Shown here in pieces: positions 8,563 to 18,437 of a stretch of DNA of 64,000 nt. A program made the translations under genes and the position numbers. Position 1 is the stretch's first letter. Every line of letters starts with the position of its first letter. The stretch comes from Sinorhizobium kostiense (lineage in GTDB: Bacteria > Pseudomonadota > Alphaproteobacteria > Rhizobiales > Rhizobiaceae): the NCBI RefSeq assembly GCF_017874595.1, contig NZ_JAGILA010000010.1, positions 124,001 through 188,000 of the forward strand, given 5' to 3'. Below the pieces are notes generated by a model. That model did no database searches, was not told where the DNA came from, and saw nothing but the letters and a program-made list of their open reading frames with translations.

Positions 8563-9121
8563 ACAGAGATGAACGACTAGGACTGCGATTACTCATATGT
8601 TGAGCTCGAAACCGGCCGTGGCCCTTCTTGAGCGCGCCTGGGCCGAGCGCGGTCTGGGACTTATGGTCTCAAACGCCGACAGCGAGGCTTTTGGGTGGCG
8701 TGACTGGCTGACTTGTGGTGCACCCACGGGGACACGATCTCATGGCAGTGCTTCTGGCCCCCCTGCAGCGACGTGGCGCGTGCCTCCGACGTTCGCCATG
8801 CCTTGCGGTCGCTACGCCGCTTTGCGGTGGCTTGTGATCACCAAAATCGCAAAAGCCGCGTGGACGAATTGAATCAGGTTTCGGCTTTTTGGATCTTATT
8901 GAGCTTTTCCACGAACCAGAATGGCCAGGGTCGTTTTCATGATGCGCTGGTAGAGCGGCCGGCCGATGCATTTTCGCATTTTAGACTAGCAAGAAGGACA
9001 GCGTATGGAGGCGCTGCGGCTGGCTGGGCAGGGCGGCTGGGCAAGGCGGAAGTTTCTGAGGCCTGCTTCTAAATGGGCGATGTTCGTCCGGCGTCGGGTA
9101 TCCACTTCTCCGTGAAGTTTT
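8563..9121. other. Intergenic stretch, nothing recognised
   Basis: 559 bases with short overlapping frames on both strands and no family resemblance. No tRNA, terminator or clear promoter was found. Confidence 0.35.
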
Positions 9122-9595
9122 TTAGCCGGATCGTTCAACCGCCATCAGCAAGGACGGGATAATCGCCTTATGGAAGGGAATCGCAGCGGCAAGATAGAGC
9201 CAGCCGATGAAACTCCTGCAGCGCACCAGGGTGGTCATGCCGACAATCTGGCCATCAGCCGGCCCTTCACCGACCTCCACGACCAGGCGAAAAAGCAGGT
9301 GGCGGTCATCATAGCCGAATACTGTCTGGCGGTCGTCGCTGTGCATTAGCGGGAGGCTGGCGACCAGGTCGGAATGCCTCGTATCCGCTGTTGCGTTCAA
9401 ACCGAACAAAGGCACGAGGCGGTTCCGAAATATGAGAAGGCTTCGCACCCAGCGGGGTGCATTTCCAAGAACTCGCCACGCCGCCTCAGCCGCTGTTATC
9501 CGTTCAGCCAAGACCAGGACTTCGTAGCGATCAGCCCAATCTGCTCCTGGGAGCCAAGAATTCGGCAGTCTTACGGCGGCCCTTCGTGGTCTCAT
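9122..9595 (-). CDS. DUF2867 family protein
   Basis: A 157-residue protein matching the DUF2867 pattern: an N-terminal PNSWLPGADWADRYEV, the segment APRWVRSLLIFRNRLV, a beta-rich middle (RHLLFRLVV), and the C-terminal stretch FIGWLYLAAAIPFHKAIIPSLL. The family is uncharacterised; relatives occur near SAM-dependent or NAD-binding genes. An AAAGGTGAG ribosome site precedes the start. It is on the opposite strand to the following nod box at 9929 and probably not part of that unit. Confidence 0.6.
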   Translation of the reverse strand: MRPRRAAVRLPNSWLPGADWADRYEVLVLAERITAAEAAWRVLGNAPRWVRSLLIFRNRLVPLFGLNATADTRHSDLVASLPLMHSDDRQTVFGYDDRHLLFRLVVEVGEGPADGQIVGMTTLVRCRSFIGWLYLAAAIPFHKAIIPSLLMAVERSG

Positions 9596-9928
9596 GAGCG
9601 CTCACCTTTCGCCCTTACCGGTTCCGCCGATCAGGGTCGCTACTGTGCGTTAGACCTACCACATAATCGCGCAGGAAAGCGGTGCAAGATAGCGGACCGC
9701 TCGCCGCAGTTCAGGGCCATTTGTCGCACAGGTCTGATGCGGACGGAAACAGCGACAGCAATCGTGGTCTGTACGTCCGGCGCCGGTTTCAAGGTGCTGT
9801 GTCGTGAAAAGCAGTACGCAGCCTTAGCAGCGGCTGCGGTCAAATCAAACATGATGAGTCGCGGGGCACCTATCTGAGGCGCCAGGGCTCAAGTCCGCCT
9901 TCGCTGAGCGGCGCGGAACTCGTGGCGC

Positions 9929-9976
9929 ATCCATAGCGCGAATGCGTGCGATTAAAACAATCGATTTTGCTTATCT
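9929..9976 (+). promoter_or_regulatory. nod box upstream of the DUF3846-like gene
   Basis: ATCCAT-AGCGCG-AATG-CGTGCG-ATT-A-AAAC-AATCG-ATTTTGC follows the nod box consensus position by position, with very few mismatches. It lies about 92 bases before the ATG at 10068, a usual distance. Confidence 0.9.
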
Positions 9977-10067
9977 CGCGGGATGCGATAGCCAAGCCCT
10001 GACGTGCACCAATCGCAGCTCGATCGGTTGACGGGCGTGAGACCGCTTCACCACGGGAAGGAGTAAG

Positions 10068-10517
10068 ATGCAGAATGTAGTTTACCTATTGGATCCGGAA
10101 ACTGCGCTCTTTCGAGTTGTTGAGCTTTTCGACGCCATCAGCTTTAAGCCGATCAGTGACTTGCTCGGTTGCAAGCTTACTCAAATGGTCCGCTTTGACG
10201 AGTCGCACTGGCTATTCGTAGATGAGGAAGGACTGCGGGAGGGGCTGACAGCCTTCACAATTTGTGACCGGTACCCACAGCCTCTTGGCGGGAAAATCGT
10301 TCTTGCGGGAACTGACGGAAGCGAGTCATATCATTCTCCATCGATAGATATTGGCGCCGCTGCTGCACATTTCCGGTGCTGCCGACCGGTGATCGATCCG
10401 GTTTTTGTCACAGATGATAATGTGCAATCGAAGGGCCTTATCCCTGCAGGCAGCTTGGCGGATTTAAAAGTACGAATTGAGAGGCGCTCCCCTATGCCCG
10501 TACATGGAAGCGCCTGA
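10068..10517 (+). CDS. Nod-box-controlled small protein with DUF3846-like region
   Basis: A 149-residue protein preceded by GAAGGAG. The central part (HWLFVDEEGLREGLTAFT, then QPLGGKIVLAGTDG) resembles DUF3846, a family of unknown function found mostly on plasmids and phages. The first 35 residues (VYLLDPETALFRVVELFD) form the expected beta start. No signal peptide or membrane segment is apparent, so it is probably cytosolic. Because a good nod box lies just upstream, the gene should belong to the flavonoid/NodD regulon, yet it is no known nod, nol or noe gene. The last 25 residues (RRSPMPVHGSA) look less conserved. Confidence 0.65.
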   Translation: MQNVVYLLDPETALFRVVELFDAISFKPISDLLGCKLTQMVRFDESHWLFVDEEGLREGLTAFTICDRYPQPLGGKIVLAGTDGSESYHSPSIDIGAAAAHFRCCRPVIDPVFVTDDNVQSKGLIPAGSLADLKVRIERRSPMPVHGSA

Positions 10518-10748
10518 GATACGCGATCCCGGAAAATAGCAGTGTCATCCCAGAGACGTTCGCCCAGAAGTACGCGTCGAAACAATCAGGTTTGAATTTC
10601 CAGGAACGATTCGTTTGGAGGCGACAAGTTCCATCTCTTTACGAGTTCCCACGGCATACAAGAGCAGGATCTAAGCTTCGCTTTACTTTGAAATCATCCG
10701 CAGTGGCCGGCACAGCGAGGACGCGGATGACACGGACCTGCAACGAAT

Positions 10749-11939
10749 TCACTGTTTTATCGAAACCCAGGATCCACCTGATTCATGGCTGTCGGCACAA
10801 GCATCGATGAACAGCATGCCTTTAAGCCCATCTTCTACTCCGGACAGCTCGACGCTACCTTCCGGGAGGGCGTACCCCGCGCGCCGCGCGGCGATCGCGA
10901 CGCCAGCTTCGGCATAGAGGTTTGCCCATGCATCCACGGCAGCCTCGCCGTGCCCCCGCGGAAGATGTATCAGGCGCTCCGCCTCGGGTAGGATTCCATT
11001 GCCATGGCCCCGGAGGAAGATTTGCTCCTGCTCCCCTGAGGGTACATAACGCAACACCTCCGGTTTTTCCTGATCCCAGTCTAGCCCACCCTTGTCGCCC
11101 CACACACGAATACGCAGACCGCAATATTGGCCCGGCGCAGCCTGCGTCACCCAAAGAATGCCGGGGGCACCGTTCTCCAATCGGAAATTGATATAGGCCG
11201 TGTCTTCCATCGGCTTCGGAGCTCCACAGTTGTGAAACTCAGCCCTGACGCTGGCGATATCCTGCCCAGTGATTGTATGCAGGAGATGGTAGGCATGCGT
11301 ACCGATATCGCCGGTCGTTGATGTGCGGCCGACCTTCTCGGGATCCTGTCGCCAAATCGCACCCTTGCCACGATCGGGAACTGGACTTGTTGCCCACTCC
11401 TGAGCATATTCCACGTGTGCCTGCCGGATGGTTCCAACGGCCCCGTTTCGGATCATGTGCTTAGCCTGACGAACCATCGCGTGATGCGCATATGGGTAAG
11501 TCATGACCAGCACGCGATCCGTAGCTCTTTGAAGCTCCACGAGTTCTCGAGCATCGGAAACCGTCGTGGTCATGGGCTTGTCCAGTATTACGTCAATACC
11601 AGCCTTGAGAAAGGCCGCCGCGATCCGATGGTGTGTCCAGTTTGGCGTCACGATTGAGACTGCTTCTATACCGTCGTCGCGCTCAGCTTCTGCTTCTGCC
11701 ATTTCGTTCCAGTCAGCATACGAGCGGTCGGGGGCAATCATCCATTCCAGGGCTGAAATGTGTGCGTTATCCGGGTCTGATGATAGAGCTCCAGCAACGA
11801 CTTGCCAGTGGTTCGACAACCTCGCCCCAGCGAAATGCCATTGCCCGACAAGTCCGCCTCTTCCGCCCCCGACGAATCCCAGTCGCAGTCGCCGACCGAG
11901 GAGTGGATTTCGCAAACCGCATTTCCCGACAGAGGTCAT
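10749..11939 (-). CDS. Gfo/Idh/MocA-family NAD(P)-dependent oxidoreductase
   Basis: A 396-residue sugar/inositol-type dehydrogenase. It has an N-terminal Rossmann fold ([13 protein letters not shown]), the family signature [19 protein letters not shown], and a C-terminal beta domain with [17 protein letters not shown], where the His is the usual catalytic base of the family. GGAG lies 7 bases upstream of the ATG at 11939. The substrate is unknown; in rhizobia such enzymes often act on inositols, rhizopines or rare sugars. It converges with the DUF3846-like gene. No frameshift is seen. Confidence 0.85.
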   Translation of the reverse strand: MTSVGKCGLRNPLLGRRLRLGFVGGGRGGLVGQWHFAGARLSNHWQVVAGALSSDPDNAHISALEWMIAPDRSYADWNEMAEAEAERDDGIEAVSIVTPNWTHHRIAAAFLKAGIDVILDKPMTTTVSDARELVELQRATDRVLVMTYPYAHHAMVRQAKHMIRNGAVGTIRQAHVEYAQEWATSPVPDRGKGAIWRQDPEKVGRTSTTGDIGTHAYHLLHTITGQDIASVRAEFHNCGAPKPMEDTAYINFRLENGAPGILWVTQAAPGQYCGLRIRVWGDKGGLDWDQEKPEVLRYVPSGEQEQIFLRGHGNGILPEAERLIHLPRGHGEAAVDAWANLYAEAGVAIAARRAGYALPEGSVELSGVEDGLKGMLFIDACADSHESGGSWVSIKQ

Positions 11940-12959
11940 CTAGTTTCTCCAAGTGATTCATTCTTCTACGAAATCAGCAGCGACATGCGTCCTGCGCCAC
12001 ACGGGACGCGCTCATAACTACCCTCCACAAGAGTGCCGCCTAGTTACTGATTGCTTCCTTGATGCTGGCCTGGTGCCGCGTCGATCATCTCGGCGGTCCG
12101 GTTCGTGTCGTGTTCGCGCCAGGAGGGCGCTTCTTGGGTTGGGAGGTTTGATCTTCATTTGCTCCTGCTCAAGTGCTTGCGAGTTTGCAGACTTGGAAGC
12201 ACGCACCGTGCCAAAGGAGAAGATCGTTTCTAAACAACGAGCTAGCTCCATTCCCGCATGTCGCATGTCCGACATCGCCGGAGATCCGACATAGCGCATG
12301 TCGAACGCGGTCAAGCTGGGCGGCTGAAAGCCATCGTGGCGACGCCACGATCGAAAGGCTTCCGGACGAGGTTGCGGCAGGTGCATCGCGCGGCGTGTGG
12401 CGAAACAAGGGCATGGAATTGGACGGGGAACATGCCGTTGCCGGCACTTCTATGTAGGCCCCTCTCCCGCCGGTATGGTCACAGGTGGCGCCCGCGTCGA
12501 CTATTCAAAGGCGCCGGTCTGCTGCGGTCGTGCGCCCTATCATGCTCGCGCAGGCATATGGCAATGCGACAGGCTCCGAAGTATCGCATTGGATCGTCGG
12601 GCACTTCCTTTTCTACCTGTATTCAGGCCTTGCAGGGACAAAGCAGACTGGCCACTGCTGCGGACCATCGCCATTGTTGTGTTCATTCTGACGTACTCAT
12701 GCCCATTTGCCGGATGACGGAACTCCGATACCTCAACACCTTCCCGGCAAGGCCGGTCGACGCGGTTGAACACATGGCATAATTTATGCAAAACGCGGAT
12801 CGTTCCATGCGGATAGCCAATTTGACCACTCGTCCTTGATGTTAAAAGACTACAGCTGGCGTTTAGCGGGAGGAGCCTTCCGCGAAGCGCCAGGACGTGT
12901 ATGGGCTGCAGTTGCTATCAGACAGTCACTTTTCAAGAATGAGCCTGCAGGATCGGACC
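11940..12959. other. About 1 kb without a recognised gene
   Basis: Only short overlapping frames are present on both strands, none with family resemblance. A minus-strand -24/-12-like site near 12195-12210 (TGGCACGGTGCGTGC read on that strand) has GTGC instead of TTGC and no NifA site, so it is not called. Confidence 0.35.
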
Positions 12960-13250
12960 ATGAGCTCAACGACGGAATTTATTGCAGAGCTGATCAGGGC
13001 AGCAAACGGGATAGAGAAACTCACGCACTATGAGGTAAGTCGCCTATTAGACCTCTCAATTGATACCATCCGCGACATGTGCAGGCAGACTGGCGTTGCA
13101 GGAATACACAGTGCCCGGGACGTTCTTATTGATCTCAGGTTATCGTCGGAGCGCGCCCGAGATCTGCCTCCGGAACAAGTGAGGGACGCTCTCATCGACG
13201 CAGCCGACGTCCTCAGATCATTAAAAATTGTACTGGATCGCAATGTGTGA
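12960..13250 (+). CDS. Hypothetical 96-residue protein
   Basis: A small, probably all-helical acidic protein (FIAELIRAANGIEKLTHYEV, LSIDTIRDMCRQTG, PPEQVRDALIDAADVLRSL). The residue mix and helix periodicity look like a real protein, but no family is recognised. An in-frame ATG at 12939 is an alternative start. It is transcribed toward the nod box and NodO-like gene, separated from them by about 680 bases. No promoter motif was identified. Confidence 0.45.
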   Translation: MSSTTEFIAELIRAANGIEKLTHYEVSRLLDLSIDTIRDMCRQTGVAGIHSARDVLIDLRLSSERARDLPPEQVRDALIDAADVLRSLKIVLDRNV

Positions 13251-13931
13251 GTTGTTTATGTCGGTTGCCCTCTGAAGCCGCTCGTGACGACTGTATTTCG
13301 TTGCTTCAAGGCGGCAACAAGATCCAGTCCTGGCGGCGGATCGCCAAGTGAGCCCTTACCCACGGGGCAAAATCGCTGGGAATTGAAAGGTCCTGTCGAC
13401 TAGGCGATGGCAGCTCCGTCTCGCTCGGAACACTCGAAACTCGTGCGAAACCTCACCGCTTAGCAAAGAGTCGTGCGGCGGCGGCCTAAAAAGCCCTTAG
13501 GTCCCGTGCCAGCCTGGTTGTGGCGATGGTGCCAGACAGCATTCCGGGACCGGTGCGCATATCAACAGCATGGTCGTCGCTAACCGCGATAAAAGGCGAA
13601 GAGCGGTCCAGCGACCACCGCTCAGCCAGCTATGTGTAGACGTCGGCCAAATCATGCATGATCGGGAGATCGCTTTACGCTTTCCCTCACCGAGCGCGCC
13701 TTTCCTGCCAAATGGTGGAGGGTTCCAAGGTCACGCAGCCGTAATTTTGCTCGACCTAGCCGCGGTGGGCGTTCCAGGCCACCCGAGGAGACGCGAGGCG
13801 AGGCGGAGGATCTGGCTTGCCCCGCGGCGCCACGGCTGTCGCCGGCTCGCGGCAACGCATGCATGATCCCGTGTCGGCGCCGCGTGGGTCCAAAAATTCA
13901 AAACTGCTGTGAAGTCAAGCACGCCGGATGC
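13251..13931. other. Intergenic stretch before the nodO-like nod box
   Basis: 681 bases with no recognised ORF and no repeats or terminator. The nod box begins at its end. Confidence 0.35.
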
Positions 13932-13978
13932 ATCCGAAATGTGGATGCACCCCATCGAATCAATCGATTACTCCAATG
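13932..13978 (+). promoter_or_regulatory. nod box upstream of the NodO-like gene
   Basis: ATCCGA-AATGTG-GATG-CACCCC-ATC-G-AATC-AATCG-ATTACTCCAAT follows the nod box consensus with intact ATC, GATG and AATCGATT blocks. It ends about 59 bases before the ATG at 14037. Confidence 0.92.
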
Positions 13979-14036
13979 GGCTGAAAAGGAGTAAGGGAGG
14001 TGGTGTTGAGGCGTTAAATCATAAGGAGGATCTGCA

Positions 14037-14831
14037 ATGCTAATCCGTGGTGGTCCGAGTGACAACAGCCTCCTCGGCAGTGGTGGTGACGATCTGCTTA
14101 TCGATCCCACCGGCAATGACTGGATCGACGGTGCTCGCGGTAACGATTCCATCTCGTCCGGCGATGGCAATGACCGAGTCTTTGGTGGCGAAGGCAATGA
14201 CCATATCTTCGGCGAAGCGGGCAACGACTATCTTTACGGAGACAATGGCCGCGAAAGACCGCCCGTGGCCGGTCAGGACAATGACAAGCTTTACGGCGGT
14301 CCCGGCGACGACGTTCTCTTCGCCAGTGACGGCAGAGATCAGCTGACCGGCGGCGACGGCCAAGACACCTTTGTGTTCCAATCCCACAACCCGATCCGCG
14401 ACCCAGCGGGCTGGCCCGACCCGGGCTACACGGTCATTTCGGATTTCGACCCGACGCAGGATACTTTCGCCTTCGATGCGGCGGGCTATTATAGCGACGG
14501 TTCCAGCGCGAACTTTGTGAACCACGCCAGTTCGCGGACTGGCCACCCGGTGGATACCTTTCACAGCGGTGCGGCCTCGGATGCGCACGGCGAGGACGTC
14601 GTGGTTGTCACCGACAAGAGTTTTTATTCGGGCGATGGCGCCGCGAATGCGGTCGCCGGCGAGACCACCGGCGACATCATTGTCTACCACGACGACCTGA
14701 CCAAAAGCGCAGTTCTGGCCTATGTCACCTCCGAAAACCATGCAGATGAGTTCGCTCGCCTAGGCAATGTGCATAGTTTGGCCGATCTTGCCGGCCTCGG
14801 CCTGAGTGGGTGGGACTTCACCTTCGTCTGA
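14037..14831 (+). CDS. nodO: NodO-like secreted calcium-binding RTX protein
   Basis: A 264-residue RTX protein. Residues about 5-115 contain a run of glycine/aspartate nonapeptide repeats (GNDRVFGGEGNDHIFGEAGN and similar) that bind Ca2+, with one degenerate repeat (RERPPVAGQ). The C-terminal half lacks cysteines and ends in GLGLSGWDFTFV, a type I secretion-like hydrophobic tail; no N-terminal signal peptide is present. Size, RTX layout and a nod box 59 bases upstream match NodO of R. leguminosarum, a Ca2+-binding nodulation protein exported by a type I system and able to form membrane pores. AAGGAGG precedes the ATG. A strong terminator follows. Export genes (prsDE type) are not in the window. 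Confidence 0.8.
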   Translation: MLIRGGPSDNSLLGSGGDDLLIDPTGNDWIDGARGNDSISSGDGNDRVFGGEGNDHIFGEAGNDYLYGDNGRERPPVAGQDNDKLYGGPGDDVLFASDGRDQLTGGDGQDTFVFQSHNPIRDPAGWPDPGYTVISDFDPTQDTFAFDAAGYYSDGSSANFVNHASSRTGHPVDTFHSGAASDAHGEDVVVVTDKSFYSGDGAANAVAGETTGDIIVYHDDLTKSAVLAYVTSENHADEFARLGNVHSLADLAGLGLSGWDFTFV

Positions 14832-14853
14832 TCCGCAAAGCCCGTACGGAACT

Positions 14854-14885
14854 GCGCCCCGCCGCCGCCCAGCGGGGCGCTTTCT
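14854..14885 (+). terminator. Rho-independent terminator of the nodO-like gene
   Basis: A 9-bp perfect stem GCGCCCCGC / GCGGGGCGC with a 9-base loop is followed by TTTCT. It lies 23 bases after the stop codon. Confidence 0.85.
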
Positions 14886-15435
14886 CCCAGCTACTTGCCG
14901 TTATACGAGCGGACGGTGCTGAGCGCCATCGATCAGCGCCTGCGACCAAAACCACATGTTGTCATCGCTGGATGGTAAGAATGCGCCATGATCGGACCGA
15001 ATAGCTCCCGGTACACGTTAGCGACTTCGTCCTTCAGTAGCCCATGAGGACCCACGCGCGGCAACCCGGCGGCAGACAGCCGGTCCAGTATGCGCGAAGG
15101 CGCGCCACTGAGCGTTTTTTGGAAGCTCGCAGAAAAGACATCAGGCGGCACCCACCCTCGACGGTCGTCGTGCGGGTCGCTTGGTAGAGAAGGTGCTGCG
15201 GGGTAACCAGATCATCCAGCTTCAACGCGTACGCGCTTGAAGATCGGATATGAACAGAGGTGCGGCCGTTCCCACTGGTCTCCGGCTGCACCGATAACCC
15301 TCGTTTCAGAGGTTGCGCTGCCGATTTGCGTGCTAAAGCCGCTCCGGCGAAGAAAAAAACGCGGAGATCTCATCACGAATGCGATACGGCAAGGCGATCA
15401 TTTCTTCGCCAAAGGCCCCTCATGCAGTTAGGGTC
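14886..15435. other. Intergenic stretch, possible minus-strand gene remnant
   Basis: 550 bases. On the minus strand, frames around 14933-15291 contain protein-like pieces (LDDLVTPQHLLYQATRTTT; GLLKDEVANVYRELFG) in different frames, suggesting a decayed gene, but no family could be named. Confidence 0.25.
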
Positions 15436-16569
15436 TTATTGCTCGAGCACTGGAGCCAAGACTGCAACCGCCACCGCGAATAGTCCGACCATAAGAAAGC
15501 AGACGCGCATTGTGGTTGCTTCGGCGAGAATTCCAATTACAAAGGGGCCCAACGTCATTGCGCCATATGCGAAGATTGCGACGGACGCGATGCCTTTCCC
15601 GGCTGGCACTACACGATCGGCTGCTGCTCGACTGAAAGCTAAGGGTAGGACGGCTGCGTAGCCGACCCCCATCAGCACGAAGCCGACCACGACTAACGGC
15701 AAGGTGTCACCGCCAACAATTAGTAAAATACCGAAGACGGCCGACAGCCCGCTCAGCCGTGTAACAGTCGCTGGACCCAATCGCGTGACCAGAAAATCCG
15801 CATTGAGTCTCGCGATCACCATGGCGGCAGAAAAGCCAGTGTAGCCCAGGGTAGCATCCGACAGTGCGGTTCCGACTACATCATGCAAATATACCGCGCT
15901 CCAGTCGAGAGCTGTACCCTCGCCCAATCCCGATGCGAGAGCAATGATGCCCACAAGCAAAAGAGCGCTGTTAGGAACCGCCAATCCTGCTGCACCCATC
16001 ACATGCGTCCGGATAGTTGATTGCCAATCGAGCAGAAGGAAAGGGGCAATGGTCGCGCCGGTCACCACGGCAGTAACAAGGAAATGAATGTGTACTGGAA
16101 CCTGGAAGGCTGTGGCAACATAGCCGCTTGCTGCGCCCAGAACAGCCCCCACACTCCACATGGCGTGAAACGACGACATCACAGACCGCCTCATGTGTTT
16201 CTCCACCTCGCTCGCCCAGCTGTTCATAGCTACGTCCATCGAACCATGACACATGCCGAAGAGAAAAAGCGCGATCGCCAGCAGCGGTATCGTCGGCGCA
16301 AGCCCTAAAAAGGCAATCGAAAGCAGGAACGGGATAGCGATCATTCGGGCGACCCGCACGGCACCCAAGCTATCGGACAAGCGCCCGGCAATCGGGAACG
16401 AAAACAATGCGCCGAGCCCTAGAAGCACCAGCACCCCCCCGAAACTCGCCTTGTCAAAATCAAAGTGAGTCATCACGGCGGGAACGCGCGAGGCCCAAGT
16501 CCCCAAAAGGACCCCGTTCAGCAGAAAGCCGGCAGCGACACTGCGCCAGGGAGTAAGCAAAGTGCGCAT
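15436..16569 (-). CDS. Major facilitator superfamily transporter
   Basis: A 377-residue polytopic membrane protein with about 12 hydrophobic helices. Segments such as GFLLNGVLLGTWASRVPAV at the start and FGMCHGSMDVAMNSWASEVE in helix 4 are typical of the MFS group often annotated as YbjJ-like. GGAG lies 5 bases before the ATG. Substrate is unknown. It stands alone between two gene-poor stretches. Unlike the MFS gene at 59220 it is not related to the truncated copy at 23177. Confidence 0.8.
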   Translation of the reverse strand: MRTLLTPWRSVAAGFLLNGVLLGTWASRVPAVMTHFDFDKASFGGVLVLLGLGALFSFPIAGRLSDSLGAVRVARMIAIPFLLSIAFLGLAPTIPLLAIALFLFGMCHGSMDVAMNSWASEVEKHMRRSVMSSFHAMWSVGAVLGAASGYVATAFQVPVHIHFLVTAVVTGATIAPFLLLDWQSTIRTHVMGAAGLAVPNSALLLVGIIALASGLGEGTALDWSAVYLHDVVGTALSDATLGYTGFSAAMVIARLNADFLVTRLGPATVTRLSGLSAVFGILLIVGGDTLPLVVVGFVLMGVGYAAVLPLAFSRAAADRVVPAGKGIASVAIFAYGAMTLGPFVIGILAEATTMRVCFLMVGLFAVAVAVLAPVLEQ

Positions 16570-16825
16570 TTTTTCTCCAACATCCCATGACTCCTGACGC
16601 CGGTTGATTTTAGGTCAGGTCTTATCCGGCTCCCCTTGTGCAGATCGCGCAGCTGACTCGGATAACTACTAATGTCCATCATCAGCGTTCCCTCGCTTCG
16701 GAGCAGGCGACAACTGCACTCGTTACAGGCCTTTCTTGGTGCTGTTTGCATGGAAGCAAGTTCCGCGCAGAAGCGCTACCGCCGAGCTATATGCGTCTGG
16801 CGACTGTGAAGTTCCGCAAGGGGTG

Positions 16826-17116
16826 CTATCCAAATGTGAGGACTCGACGCGGTCCGATATACTCGGTTTTCAACCCGTTGGTTCTCGCATCATGAACGAG
16901 AATATTAATGCCGGTCCGGTTGGTTCTGATACGACTGCCATCGTTGTCGAAGAGGAATGAATCGGCATGCCTCTGGGCCCAATTATAAGCATGTTGTGAA
17001 AGGACTTCGATCTGCCATCCTGAGCTCGTTGAATAAGTCACTCGGAGATCCGGCCTAGGTCCCGACTCGTCTTGCCGCCCTATCAGCTGAATGCGATGCA
17101 CTGAGCCAGCAACCAT
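16826..17116 (-). CDS. Hypothetical 96-residue protein
   Basis: An ATG with a GGGAGAGAG ribosome site opens a 96-codon frame. Composition is protein-like (GRQDESGPRPDLRVTYSTS, GSRIRTNRTGINILVHDA), perhaps a small beta protein, but no family is recognised. The in-frame GTG one codon earlier is an alternative start. Neighbouring stretches are empty. Confidence 0.3.
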   Translation of the reverse strand: MVAGSVHRIQLIGRQDESGPRPDLRVTYSTSSGWQIEVLSQHAYNWAQRHADSFLFDNDGSRIRTNRTGINILVHDARTNGLKTEYIGPRRVLTFG

Positions 17117-18437
17117 CACTCTCTCCCAATTCCCAATGTAGTGGGGTGGCTAAAGTGCACGCAAGCTAGCAAAAGCGACATACAGCTGAATTGACTCAGA
17201 TCATGGACAGATTGCCTTACCCCGGGCCGGGAGAGAGTGGAGGAGTACGGCGGGCCCGTTTCAGGTATGTGGGGTGGCGTTCGACCGGATCAGAGGTCGA
17301 CTCCACATACGCGACAGTCAGGAAGCATACGAAGGAGTGGGGTCGCCGGCGAGATCAACGCAATTATGGCGGCCGAGGTGGATCGGACGAAGGAACTGTG
17401 TCAAGAACTCGAAACCATGGCGAATCCGCCTCCCCTGCTGCATCCGGACGGTGCCGAACATTACCAGGAGCAGATCGCGGTCCCTCGCGATCCCACGTGG
17501 ACGTGCGGCCTAGATGGAAGAGGTGATGTGGTGCACCCGCAGCAGCACCTTGACCCTGCCAAGCCGATTCCGTCCATTGAGAGCGGTAAAGCTGGCTTAA
17601 TTTCAGGGACAAGTCGTCGCGTGTTCCCCACCCCAAGACTGCCGGTTCGGCGCCACGGCAGGCCGAGTAGGTACTGACGATTGGTCGCCAGAACGTTTCA
17701 CAGGCGACAGAAAGGGTAGTTGTCCTAACCCCGTCATCTCGAAATAGGTCGTTAGCACGTGCGAATGCGCAAGCCGCCCATATTGGTTTCAACGTCATCA
17801 AACAGAACGAAACCACACTCGAGGCAGGCTCTTTCCGCCGGTTTGGTTTCTTGCTGCTCTGGGGCGGCTTTTCGAGGCGCAGCCGGGAGTCAGAAGCGGC
17901 CTCGACGCGGCGAACGGCTTGCGCTGCTTCTCGAGTCAAGGCCACTCACGCGCGGCCAGAAGCGCTGCGAGCCGAGAGCCCGTGCCGCAAAGCTGAGCCA
18001 CGAGCCCAGCGCCGCATCGACTGCTGCGCCGCCGCGGCTCGGTCGCAAACTTTTCCAACGATGTAAATCTCAGAGCCGCGCCTTCCATATTGATCTACGA
18101 ACAGCTCGGCGCGCCACTGCTACCACATCCCACCAACTGAGTAACGGCTCGTATACTGACACCCACTGGCCGGCGTGCGGTTGCATGCGGTAGTTTATAT
18201 GTGGTGTTTTACCTTTTTAACTTTTTATCAGCAGTAGAGTTCTTTATTGGGCTGACGCGAGCAGGTGGCGAAATGCACCACTCGTTGGTATCACCGCACA
18301 CGCCAGTCGGGCTAAGGAAGGCTGGCCCCGGTTGACCGAGCACTACCACGGCAAGATGGGCCGCTTTCAAATCAGGCAGGGGCCCAACGCTCGCGAGTTT
18401 TACGCGCAGGAACGCGCAGCGATACTAAGGGGGGAAG
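17117..18437. other. About 1.3 kb without a recognised gene
   Basis: Many short overlapping frames in GC-rich sequence, none with family resemblance. No RNA gene or clear promoter was found. An AT-rich patch near 18185-18245 precedes the EAL-domain gene and could hold its promoter. Confidence 0.3.

Noticed and set aside
12193-12210. Minus-strand -24/-12-like TGGCACGGTGCGTGC
   Set aside because: The -12 part is GTGC rather than TTGC, there is no TGT-N10-ACA nearby, and the next gene (11939) has a normal start 250 bases away.
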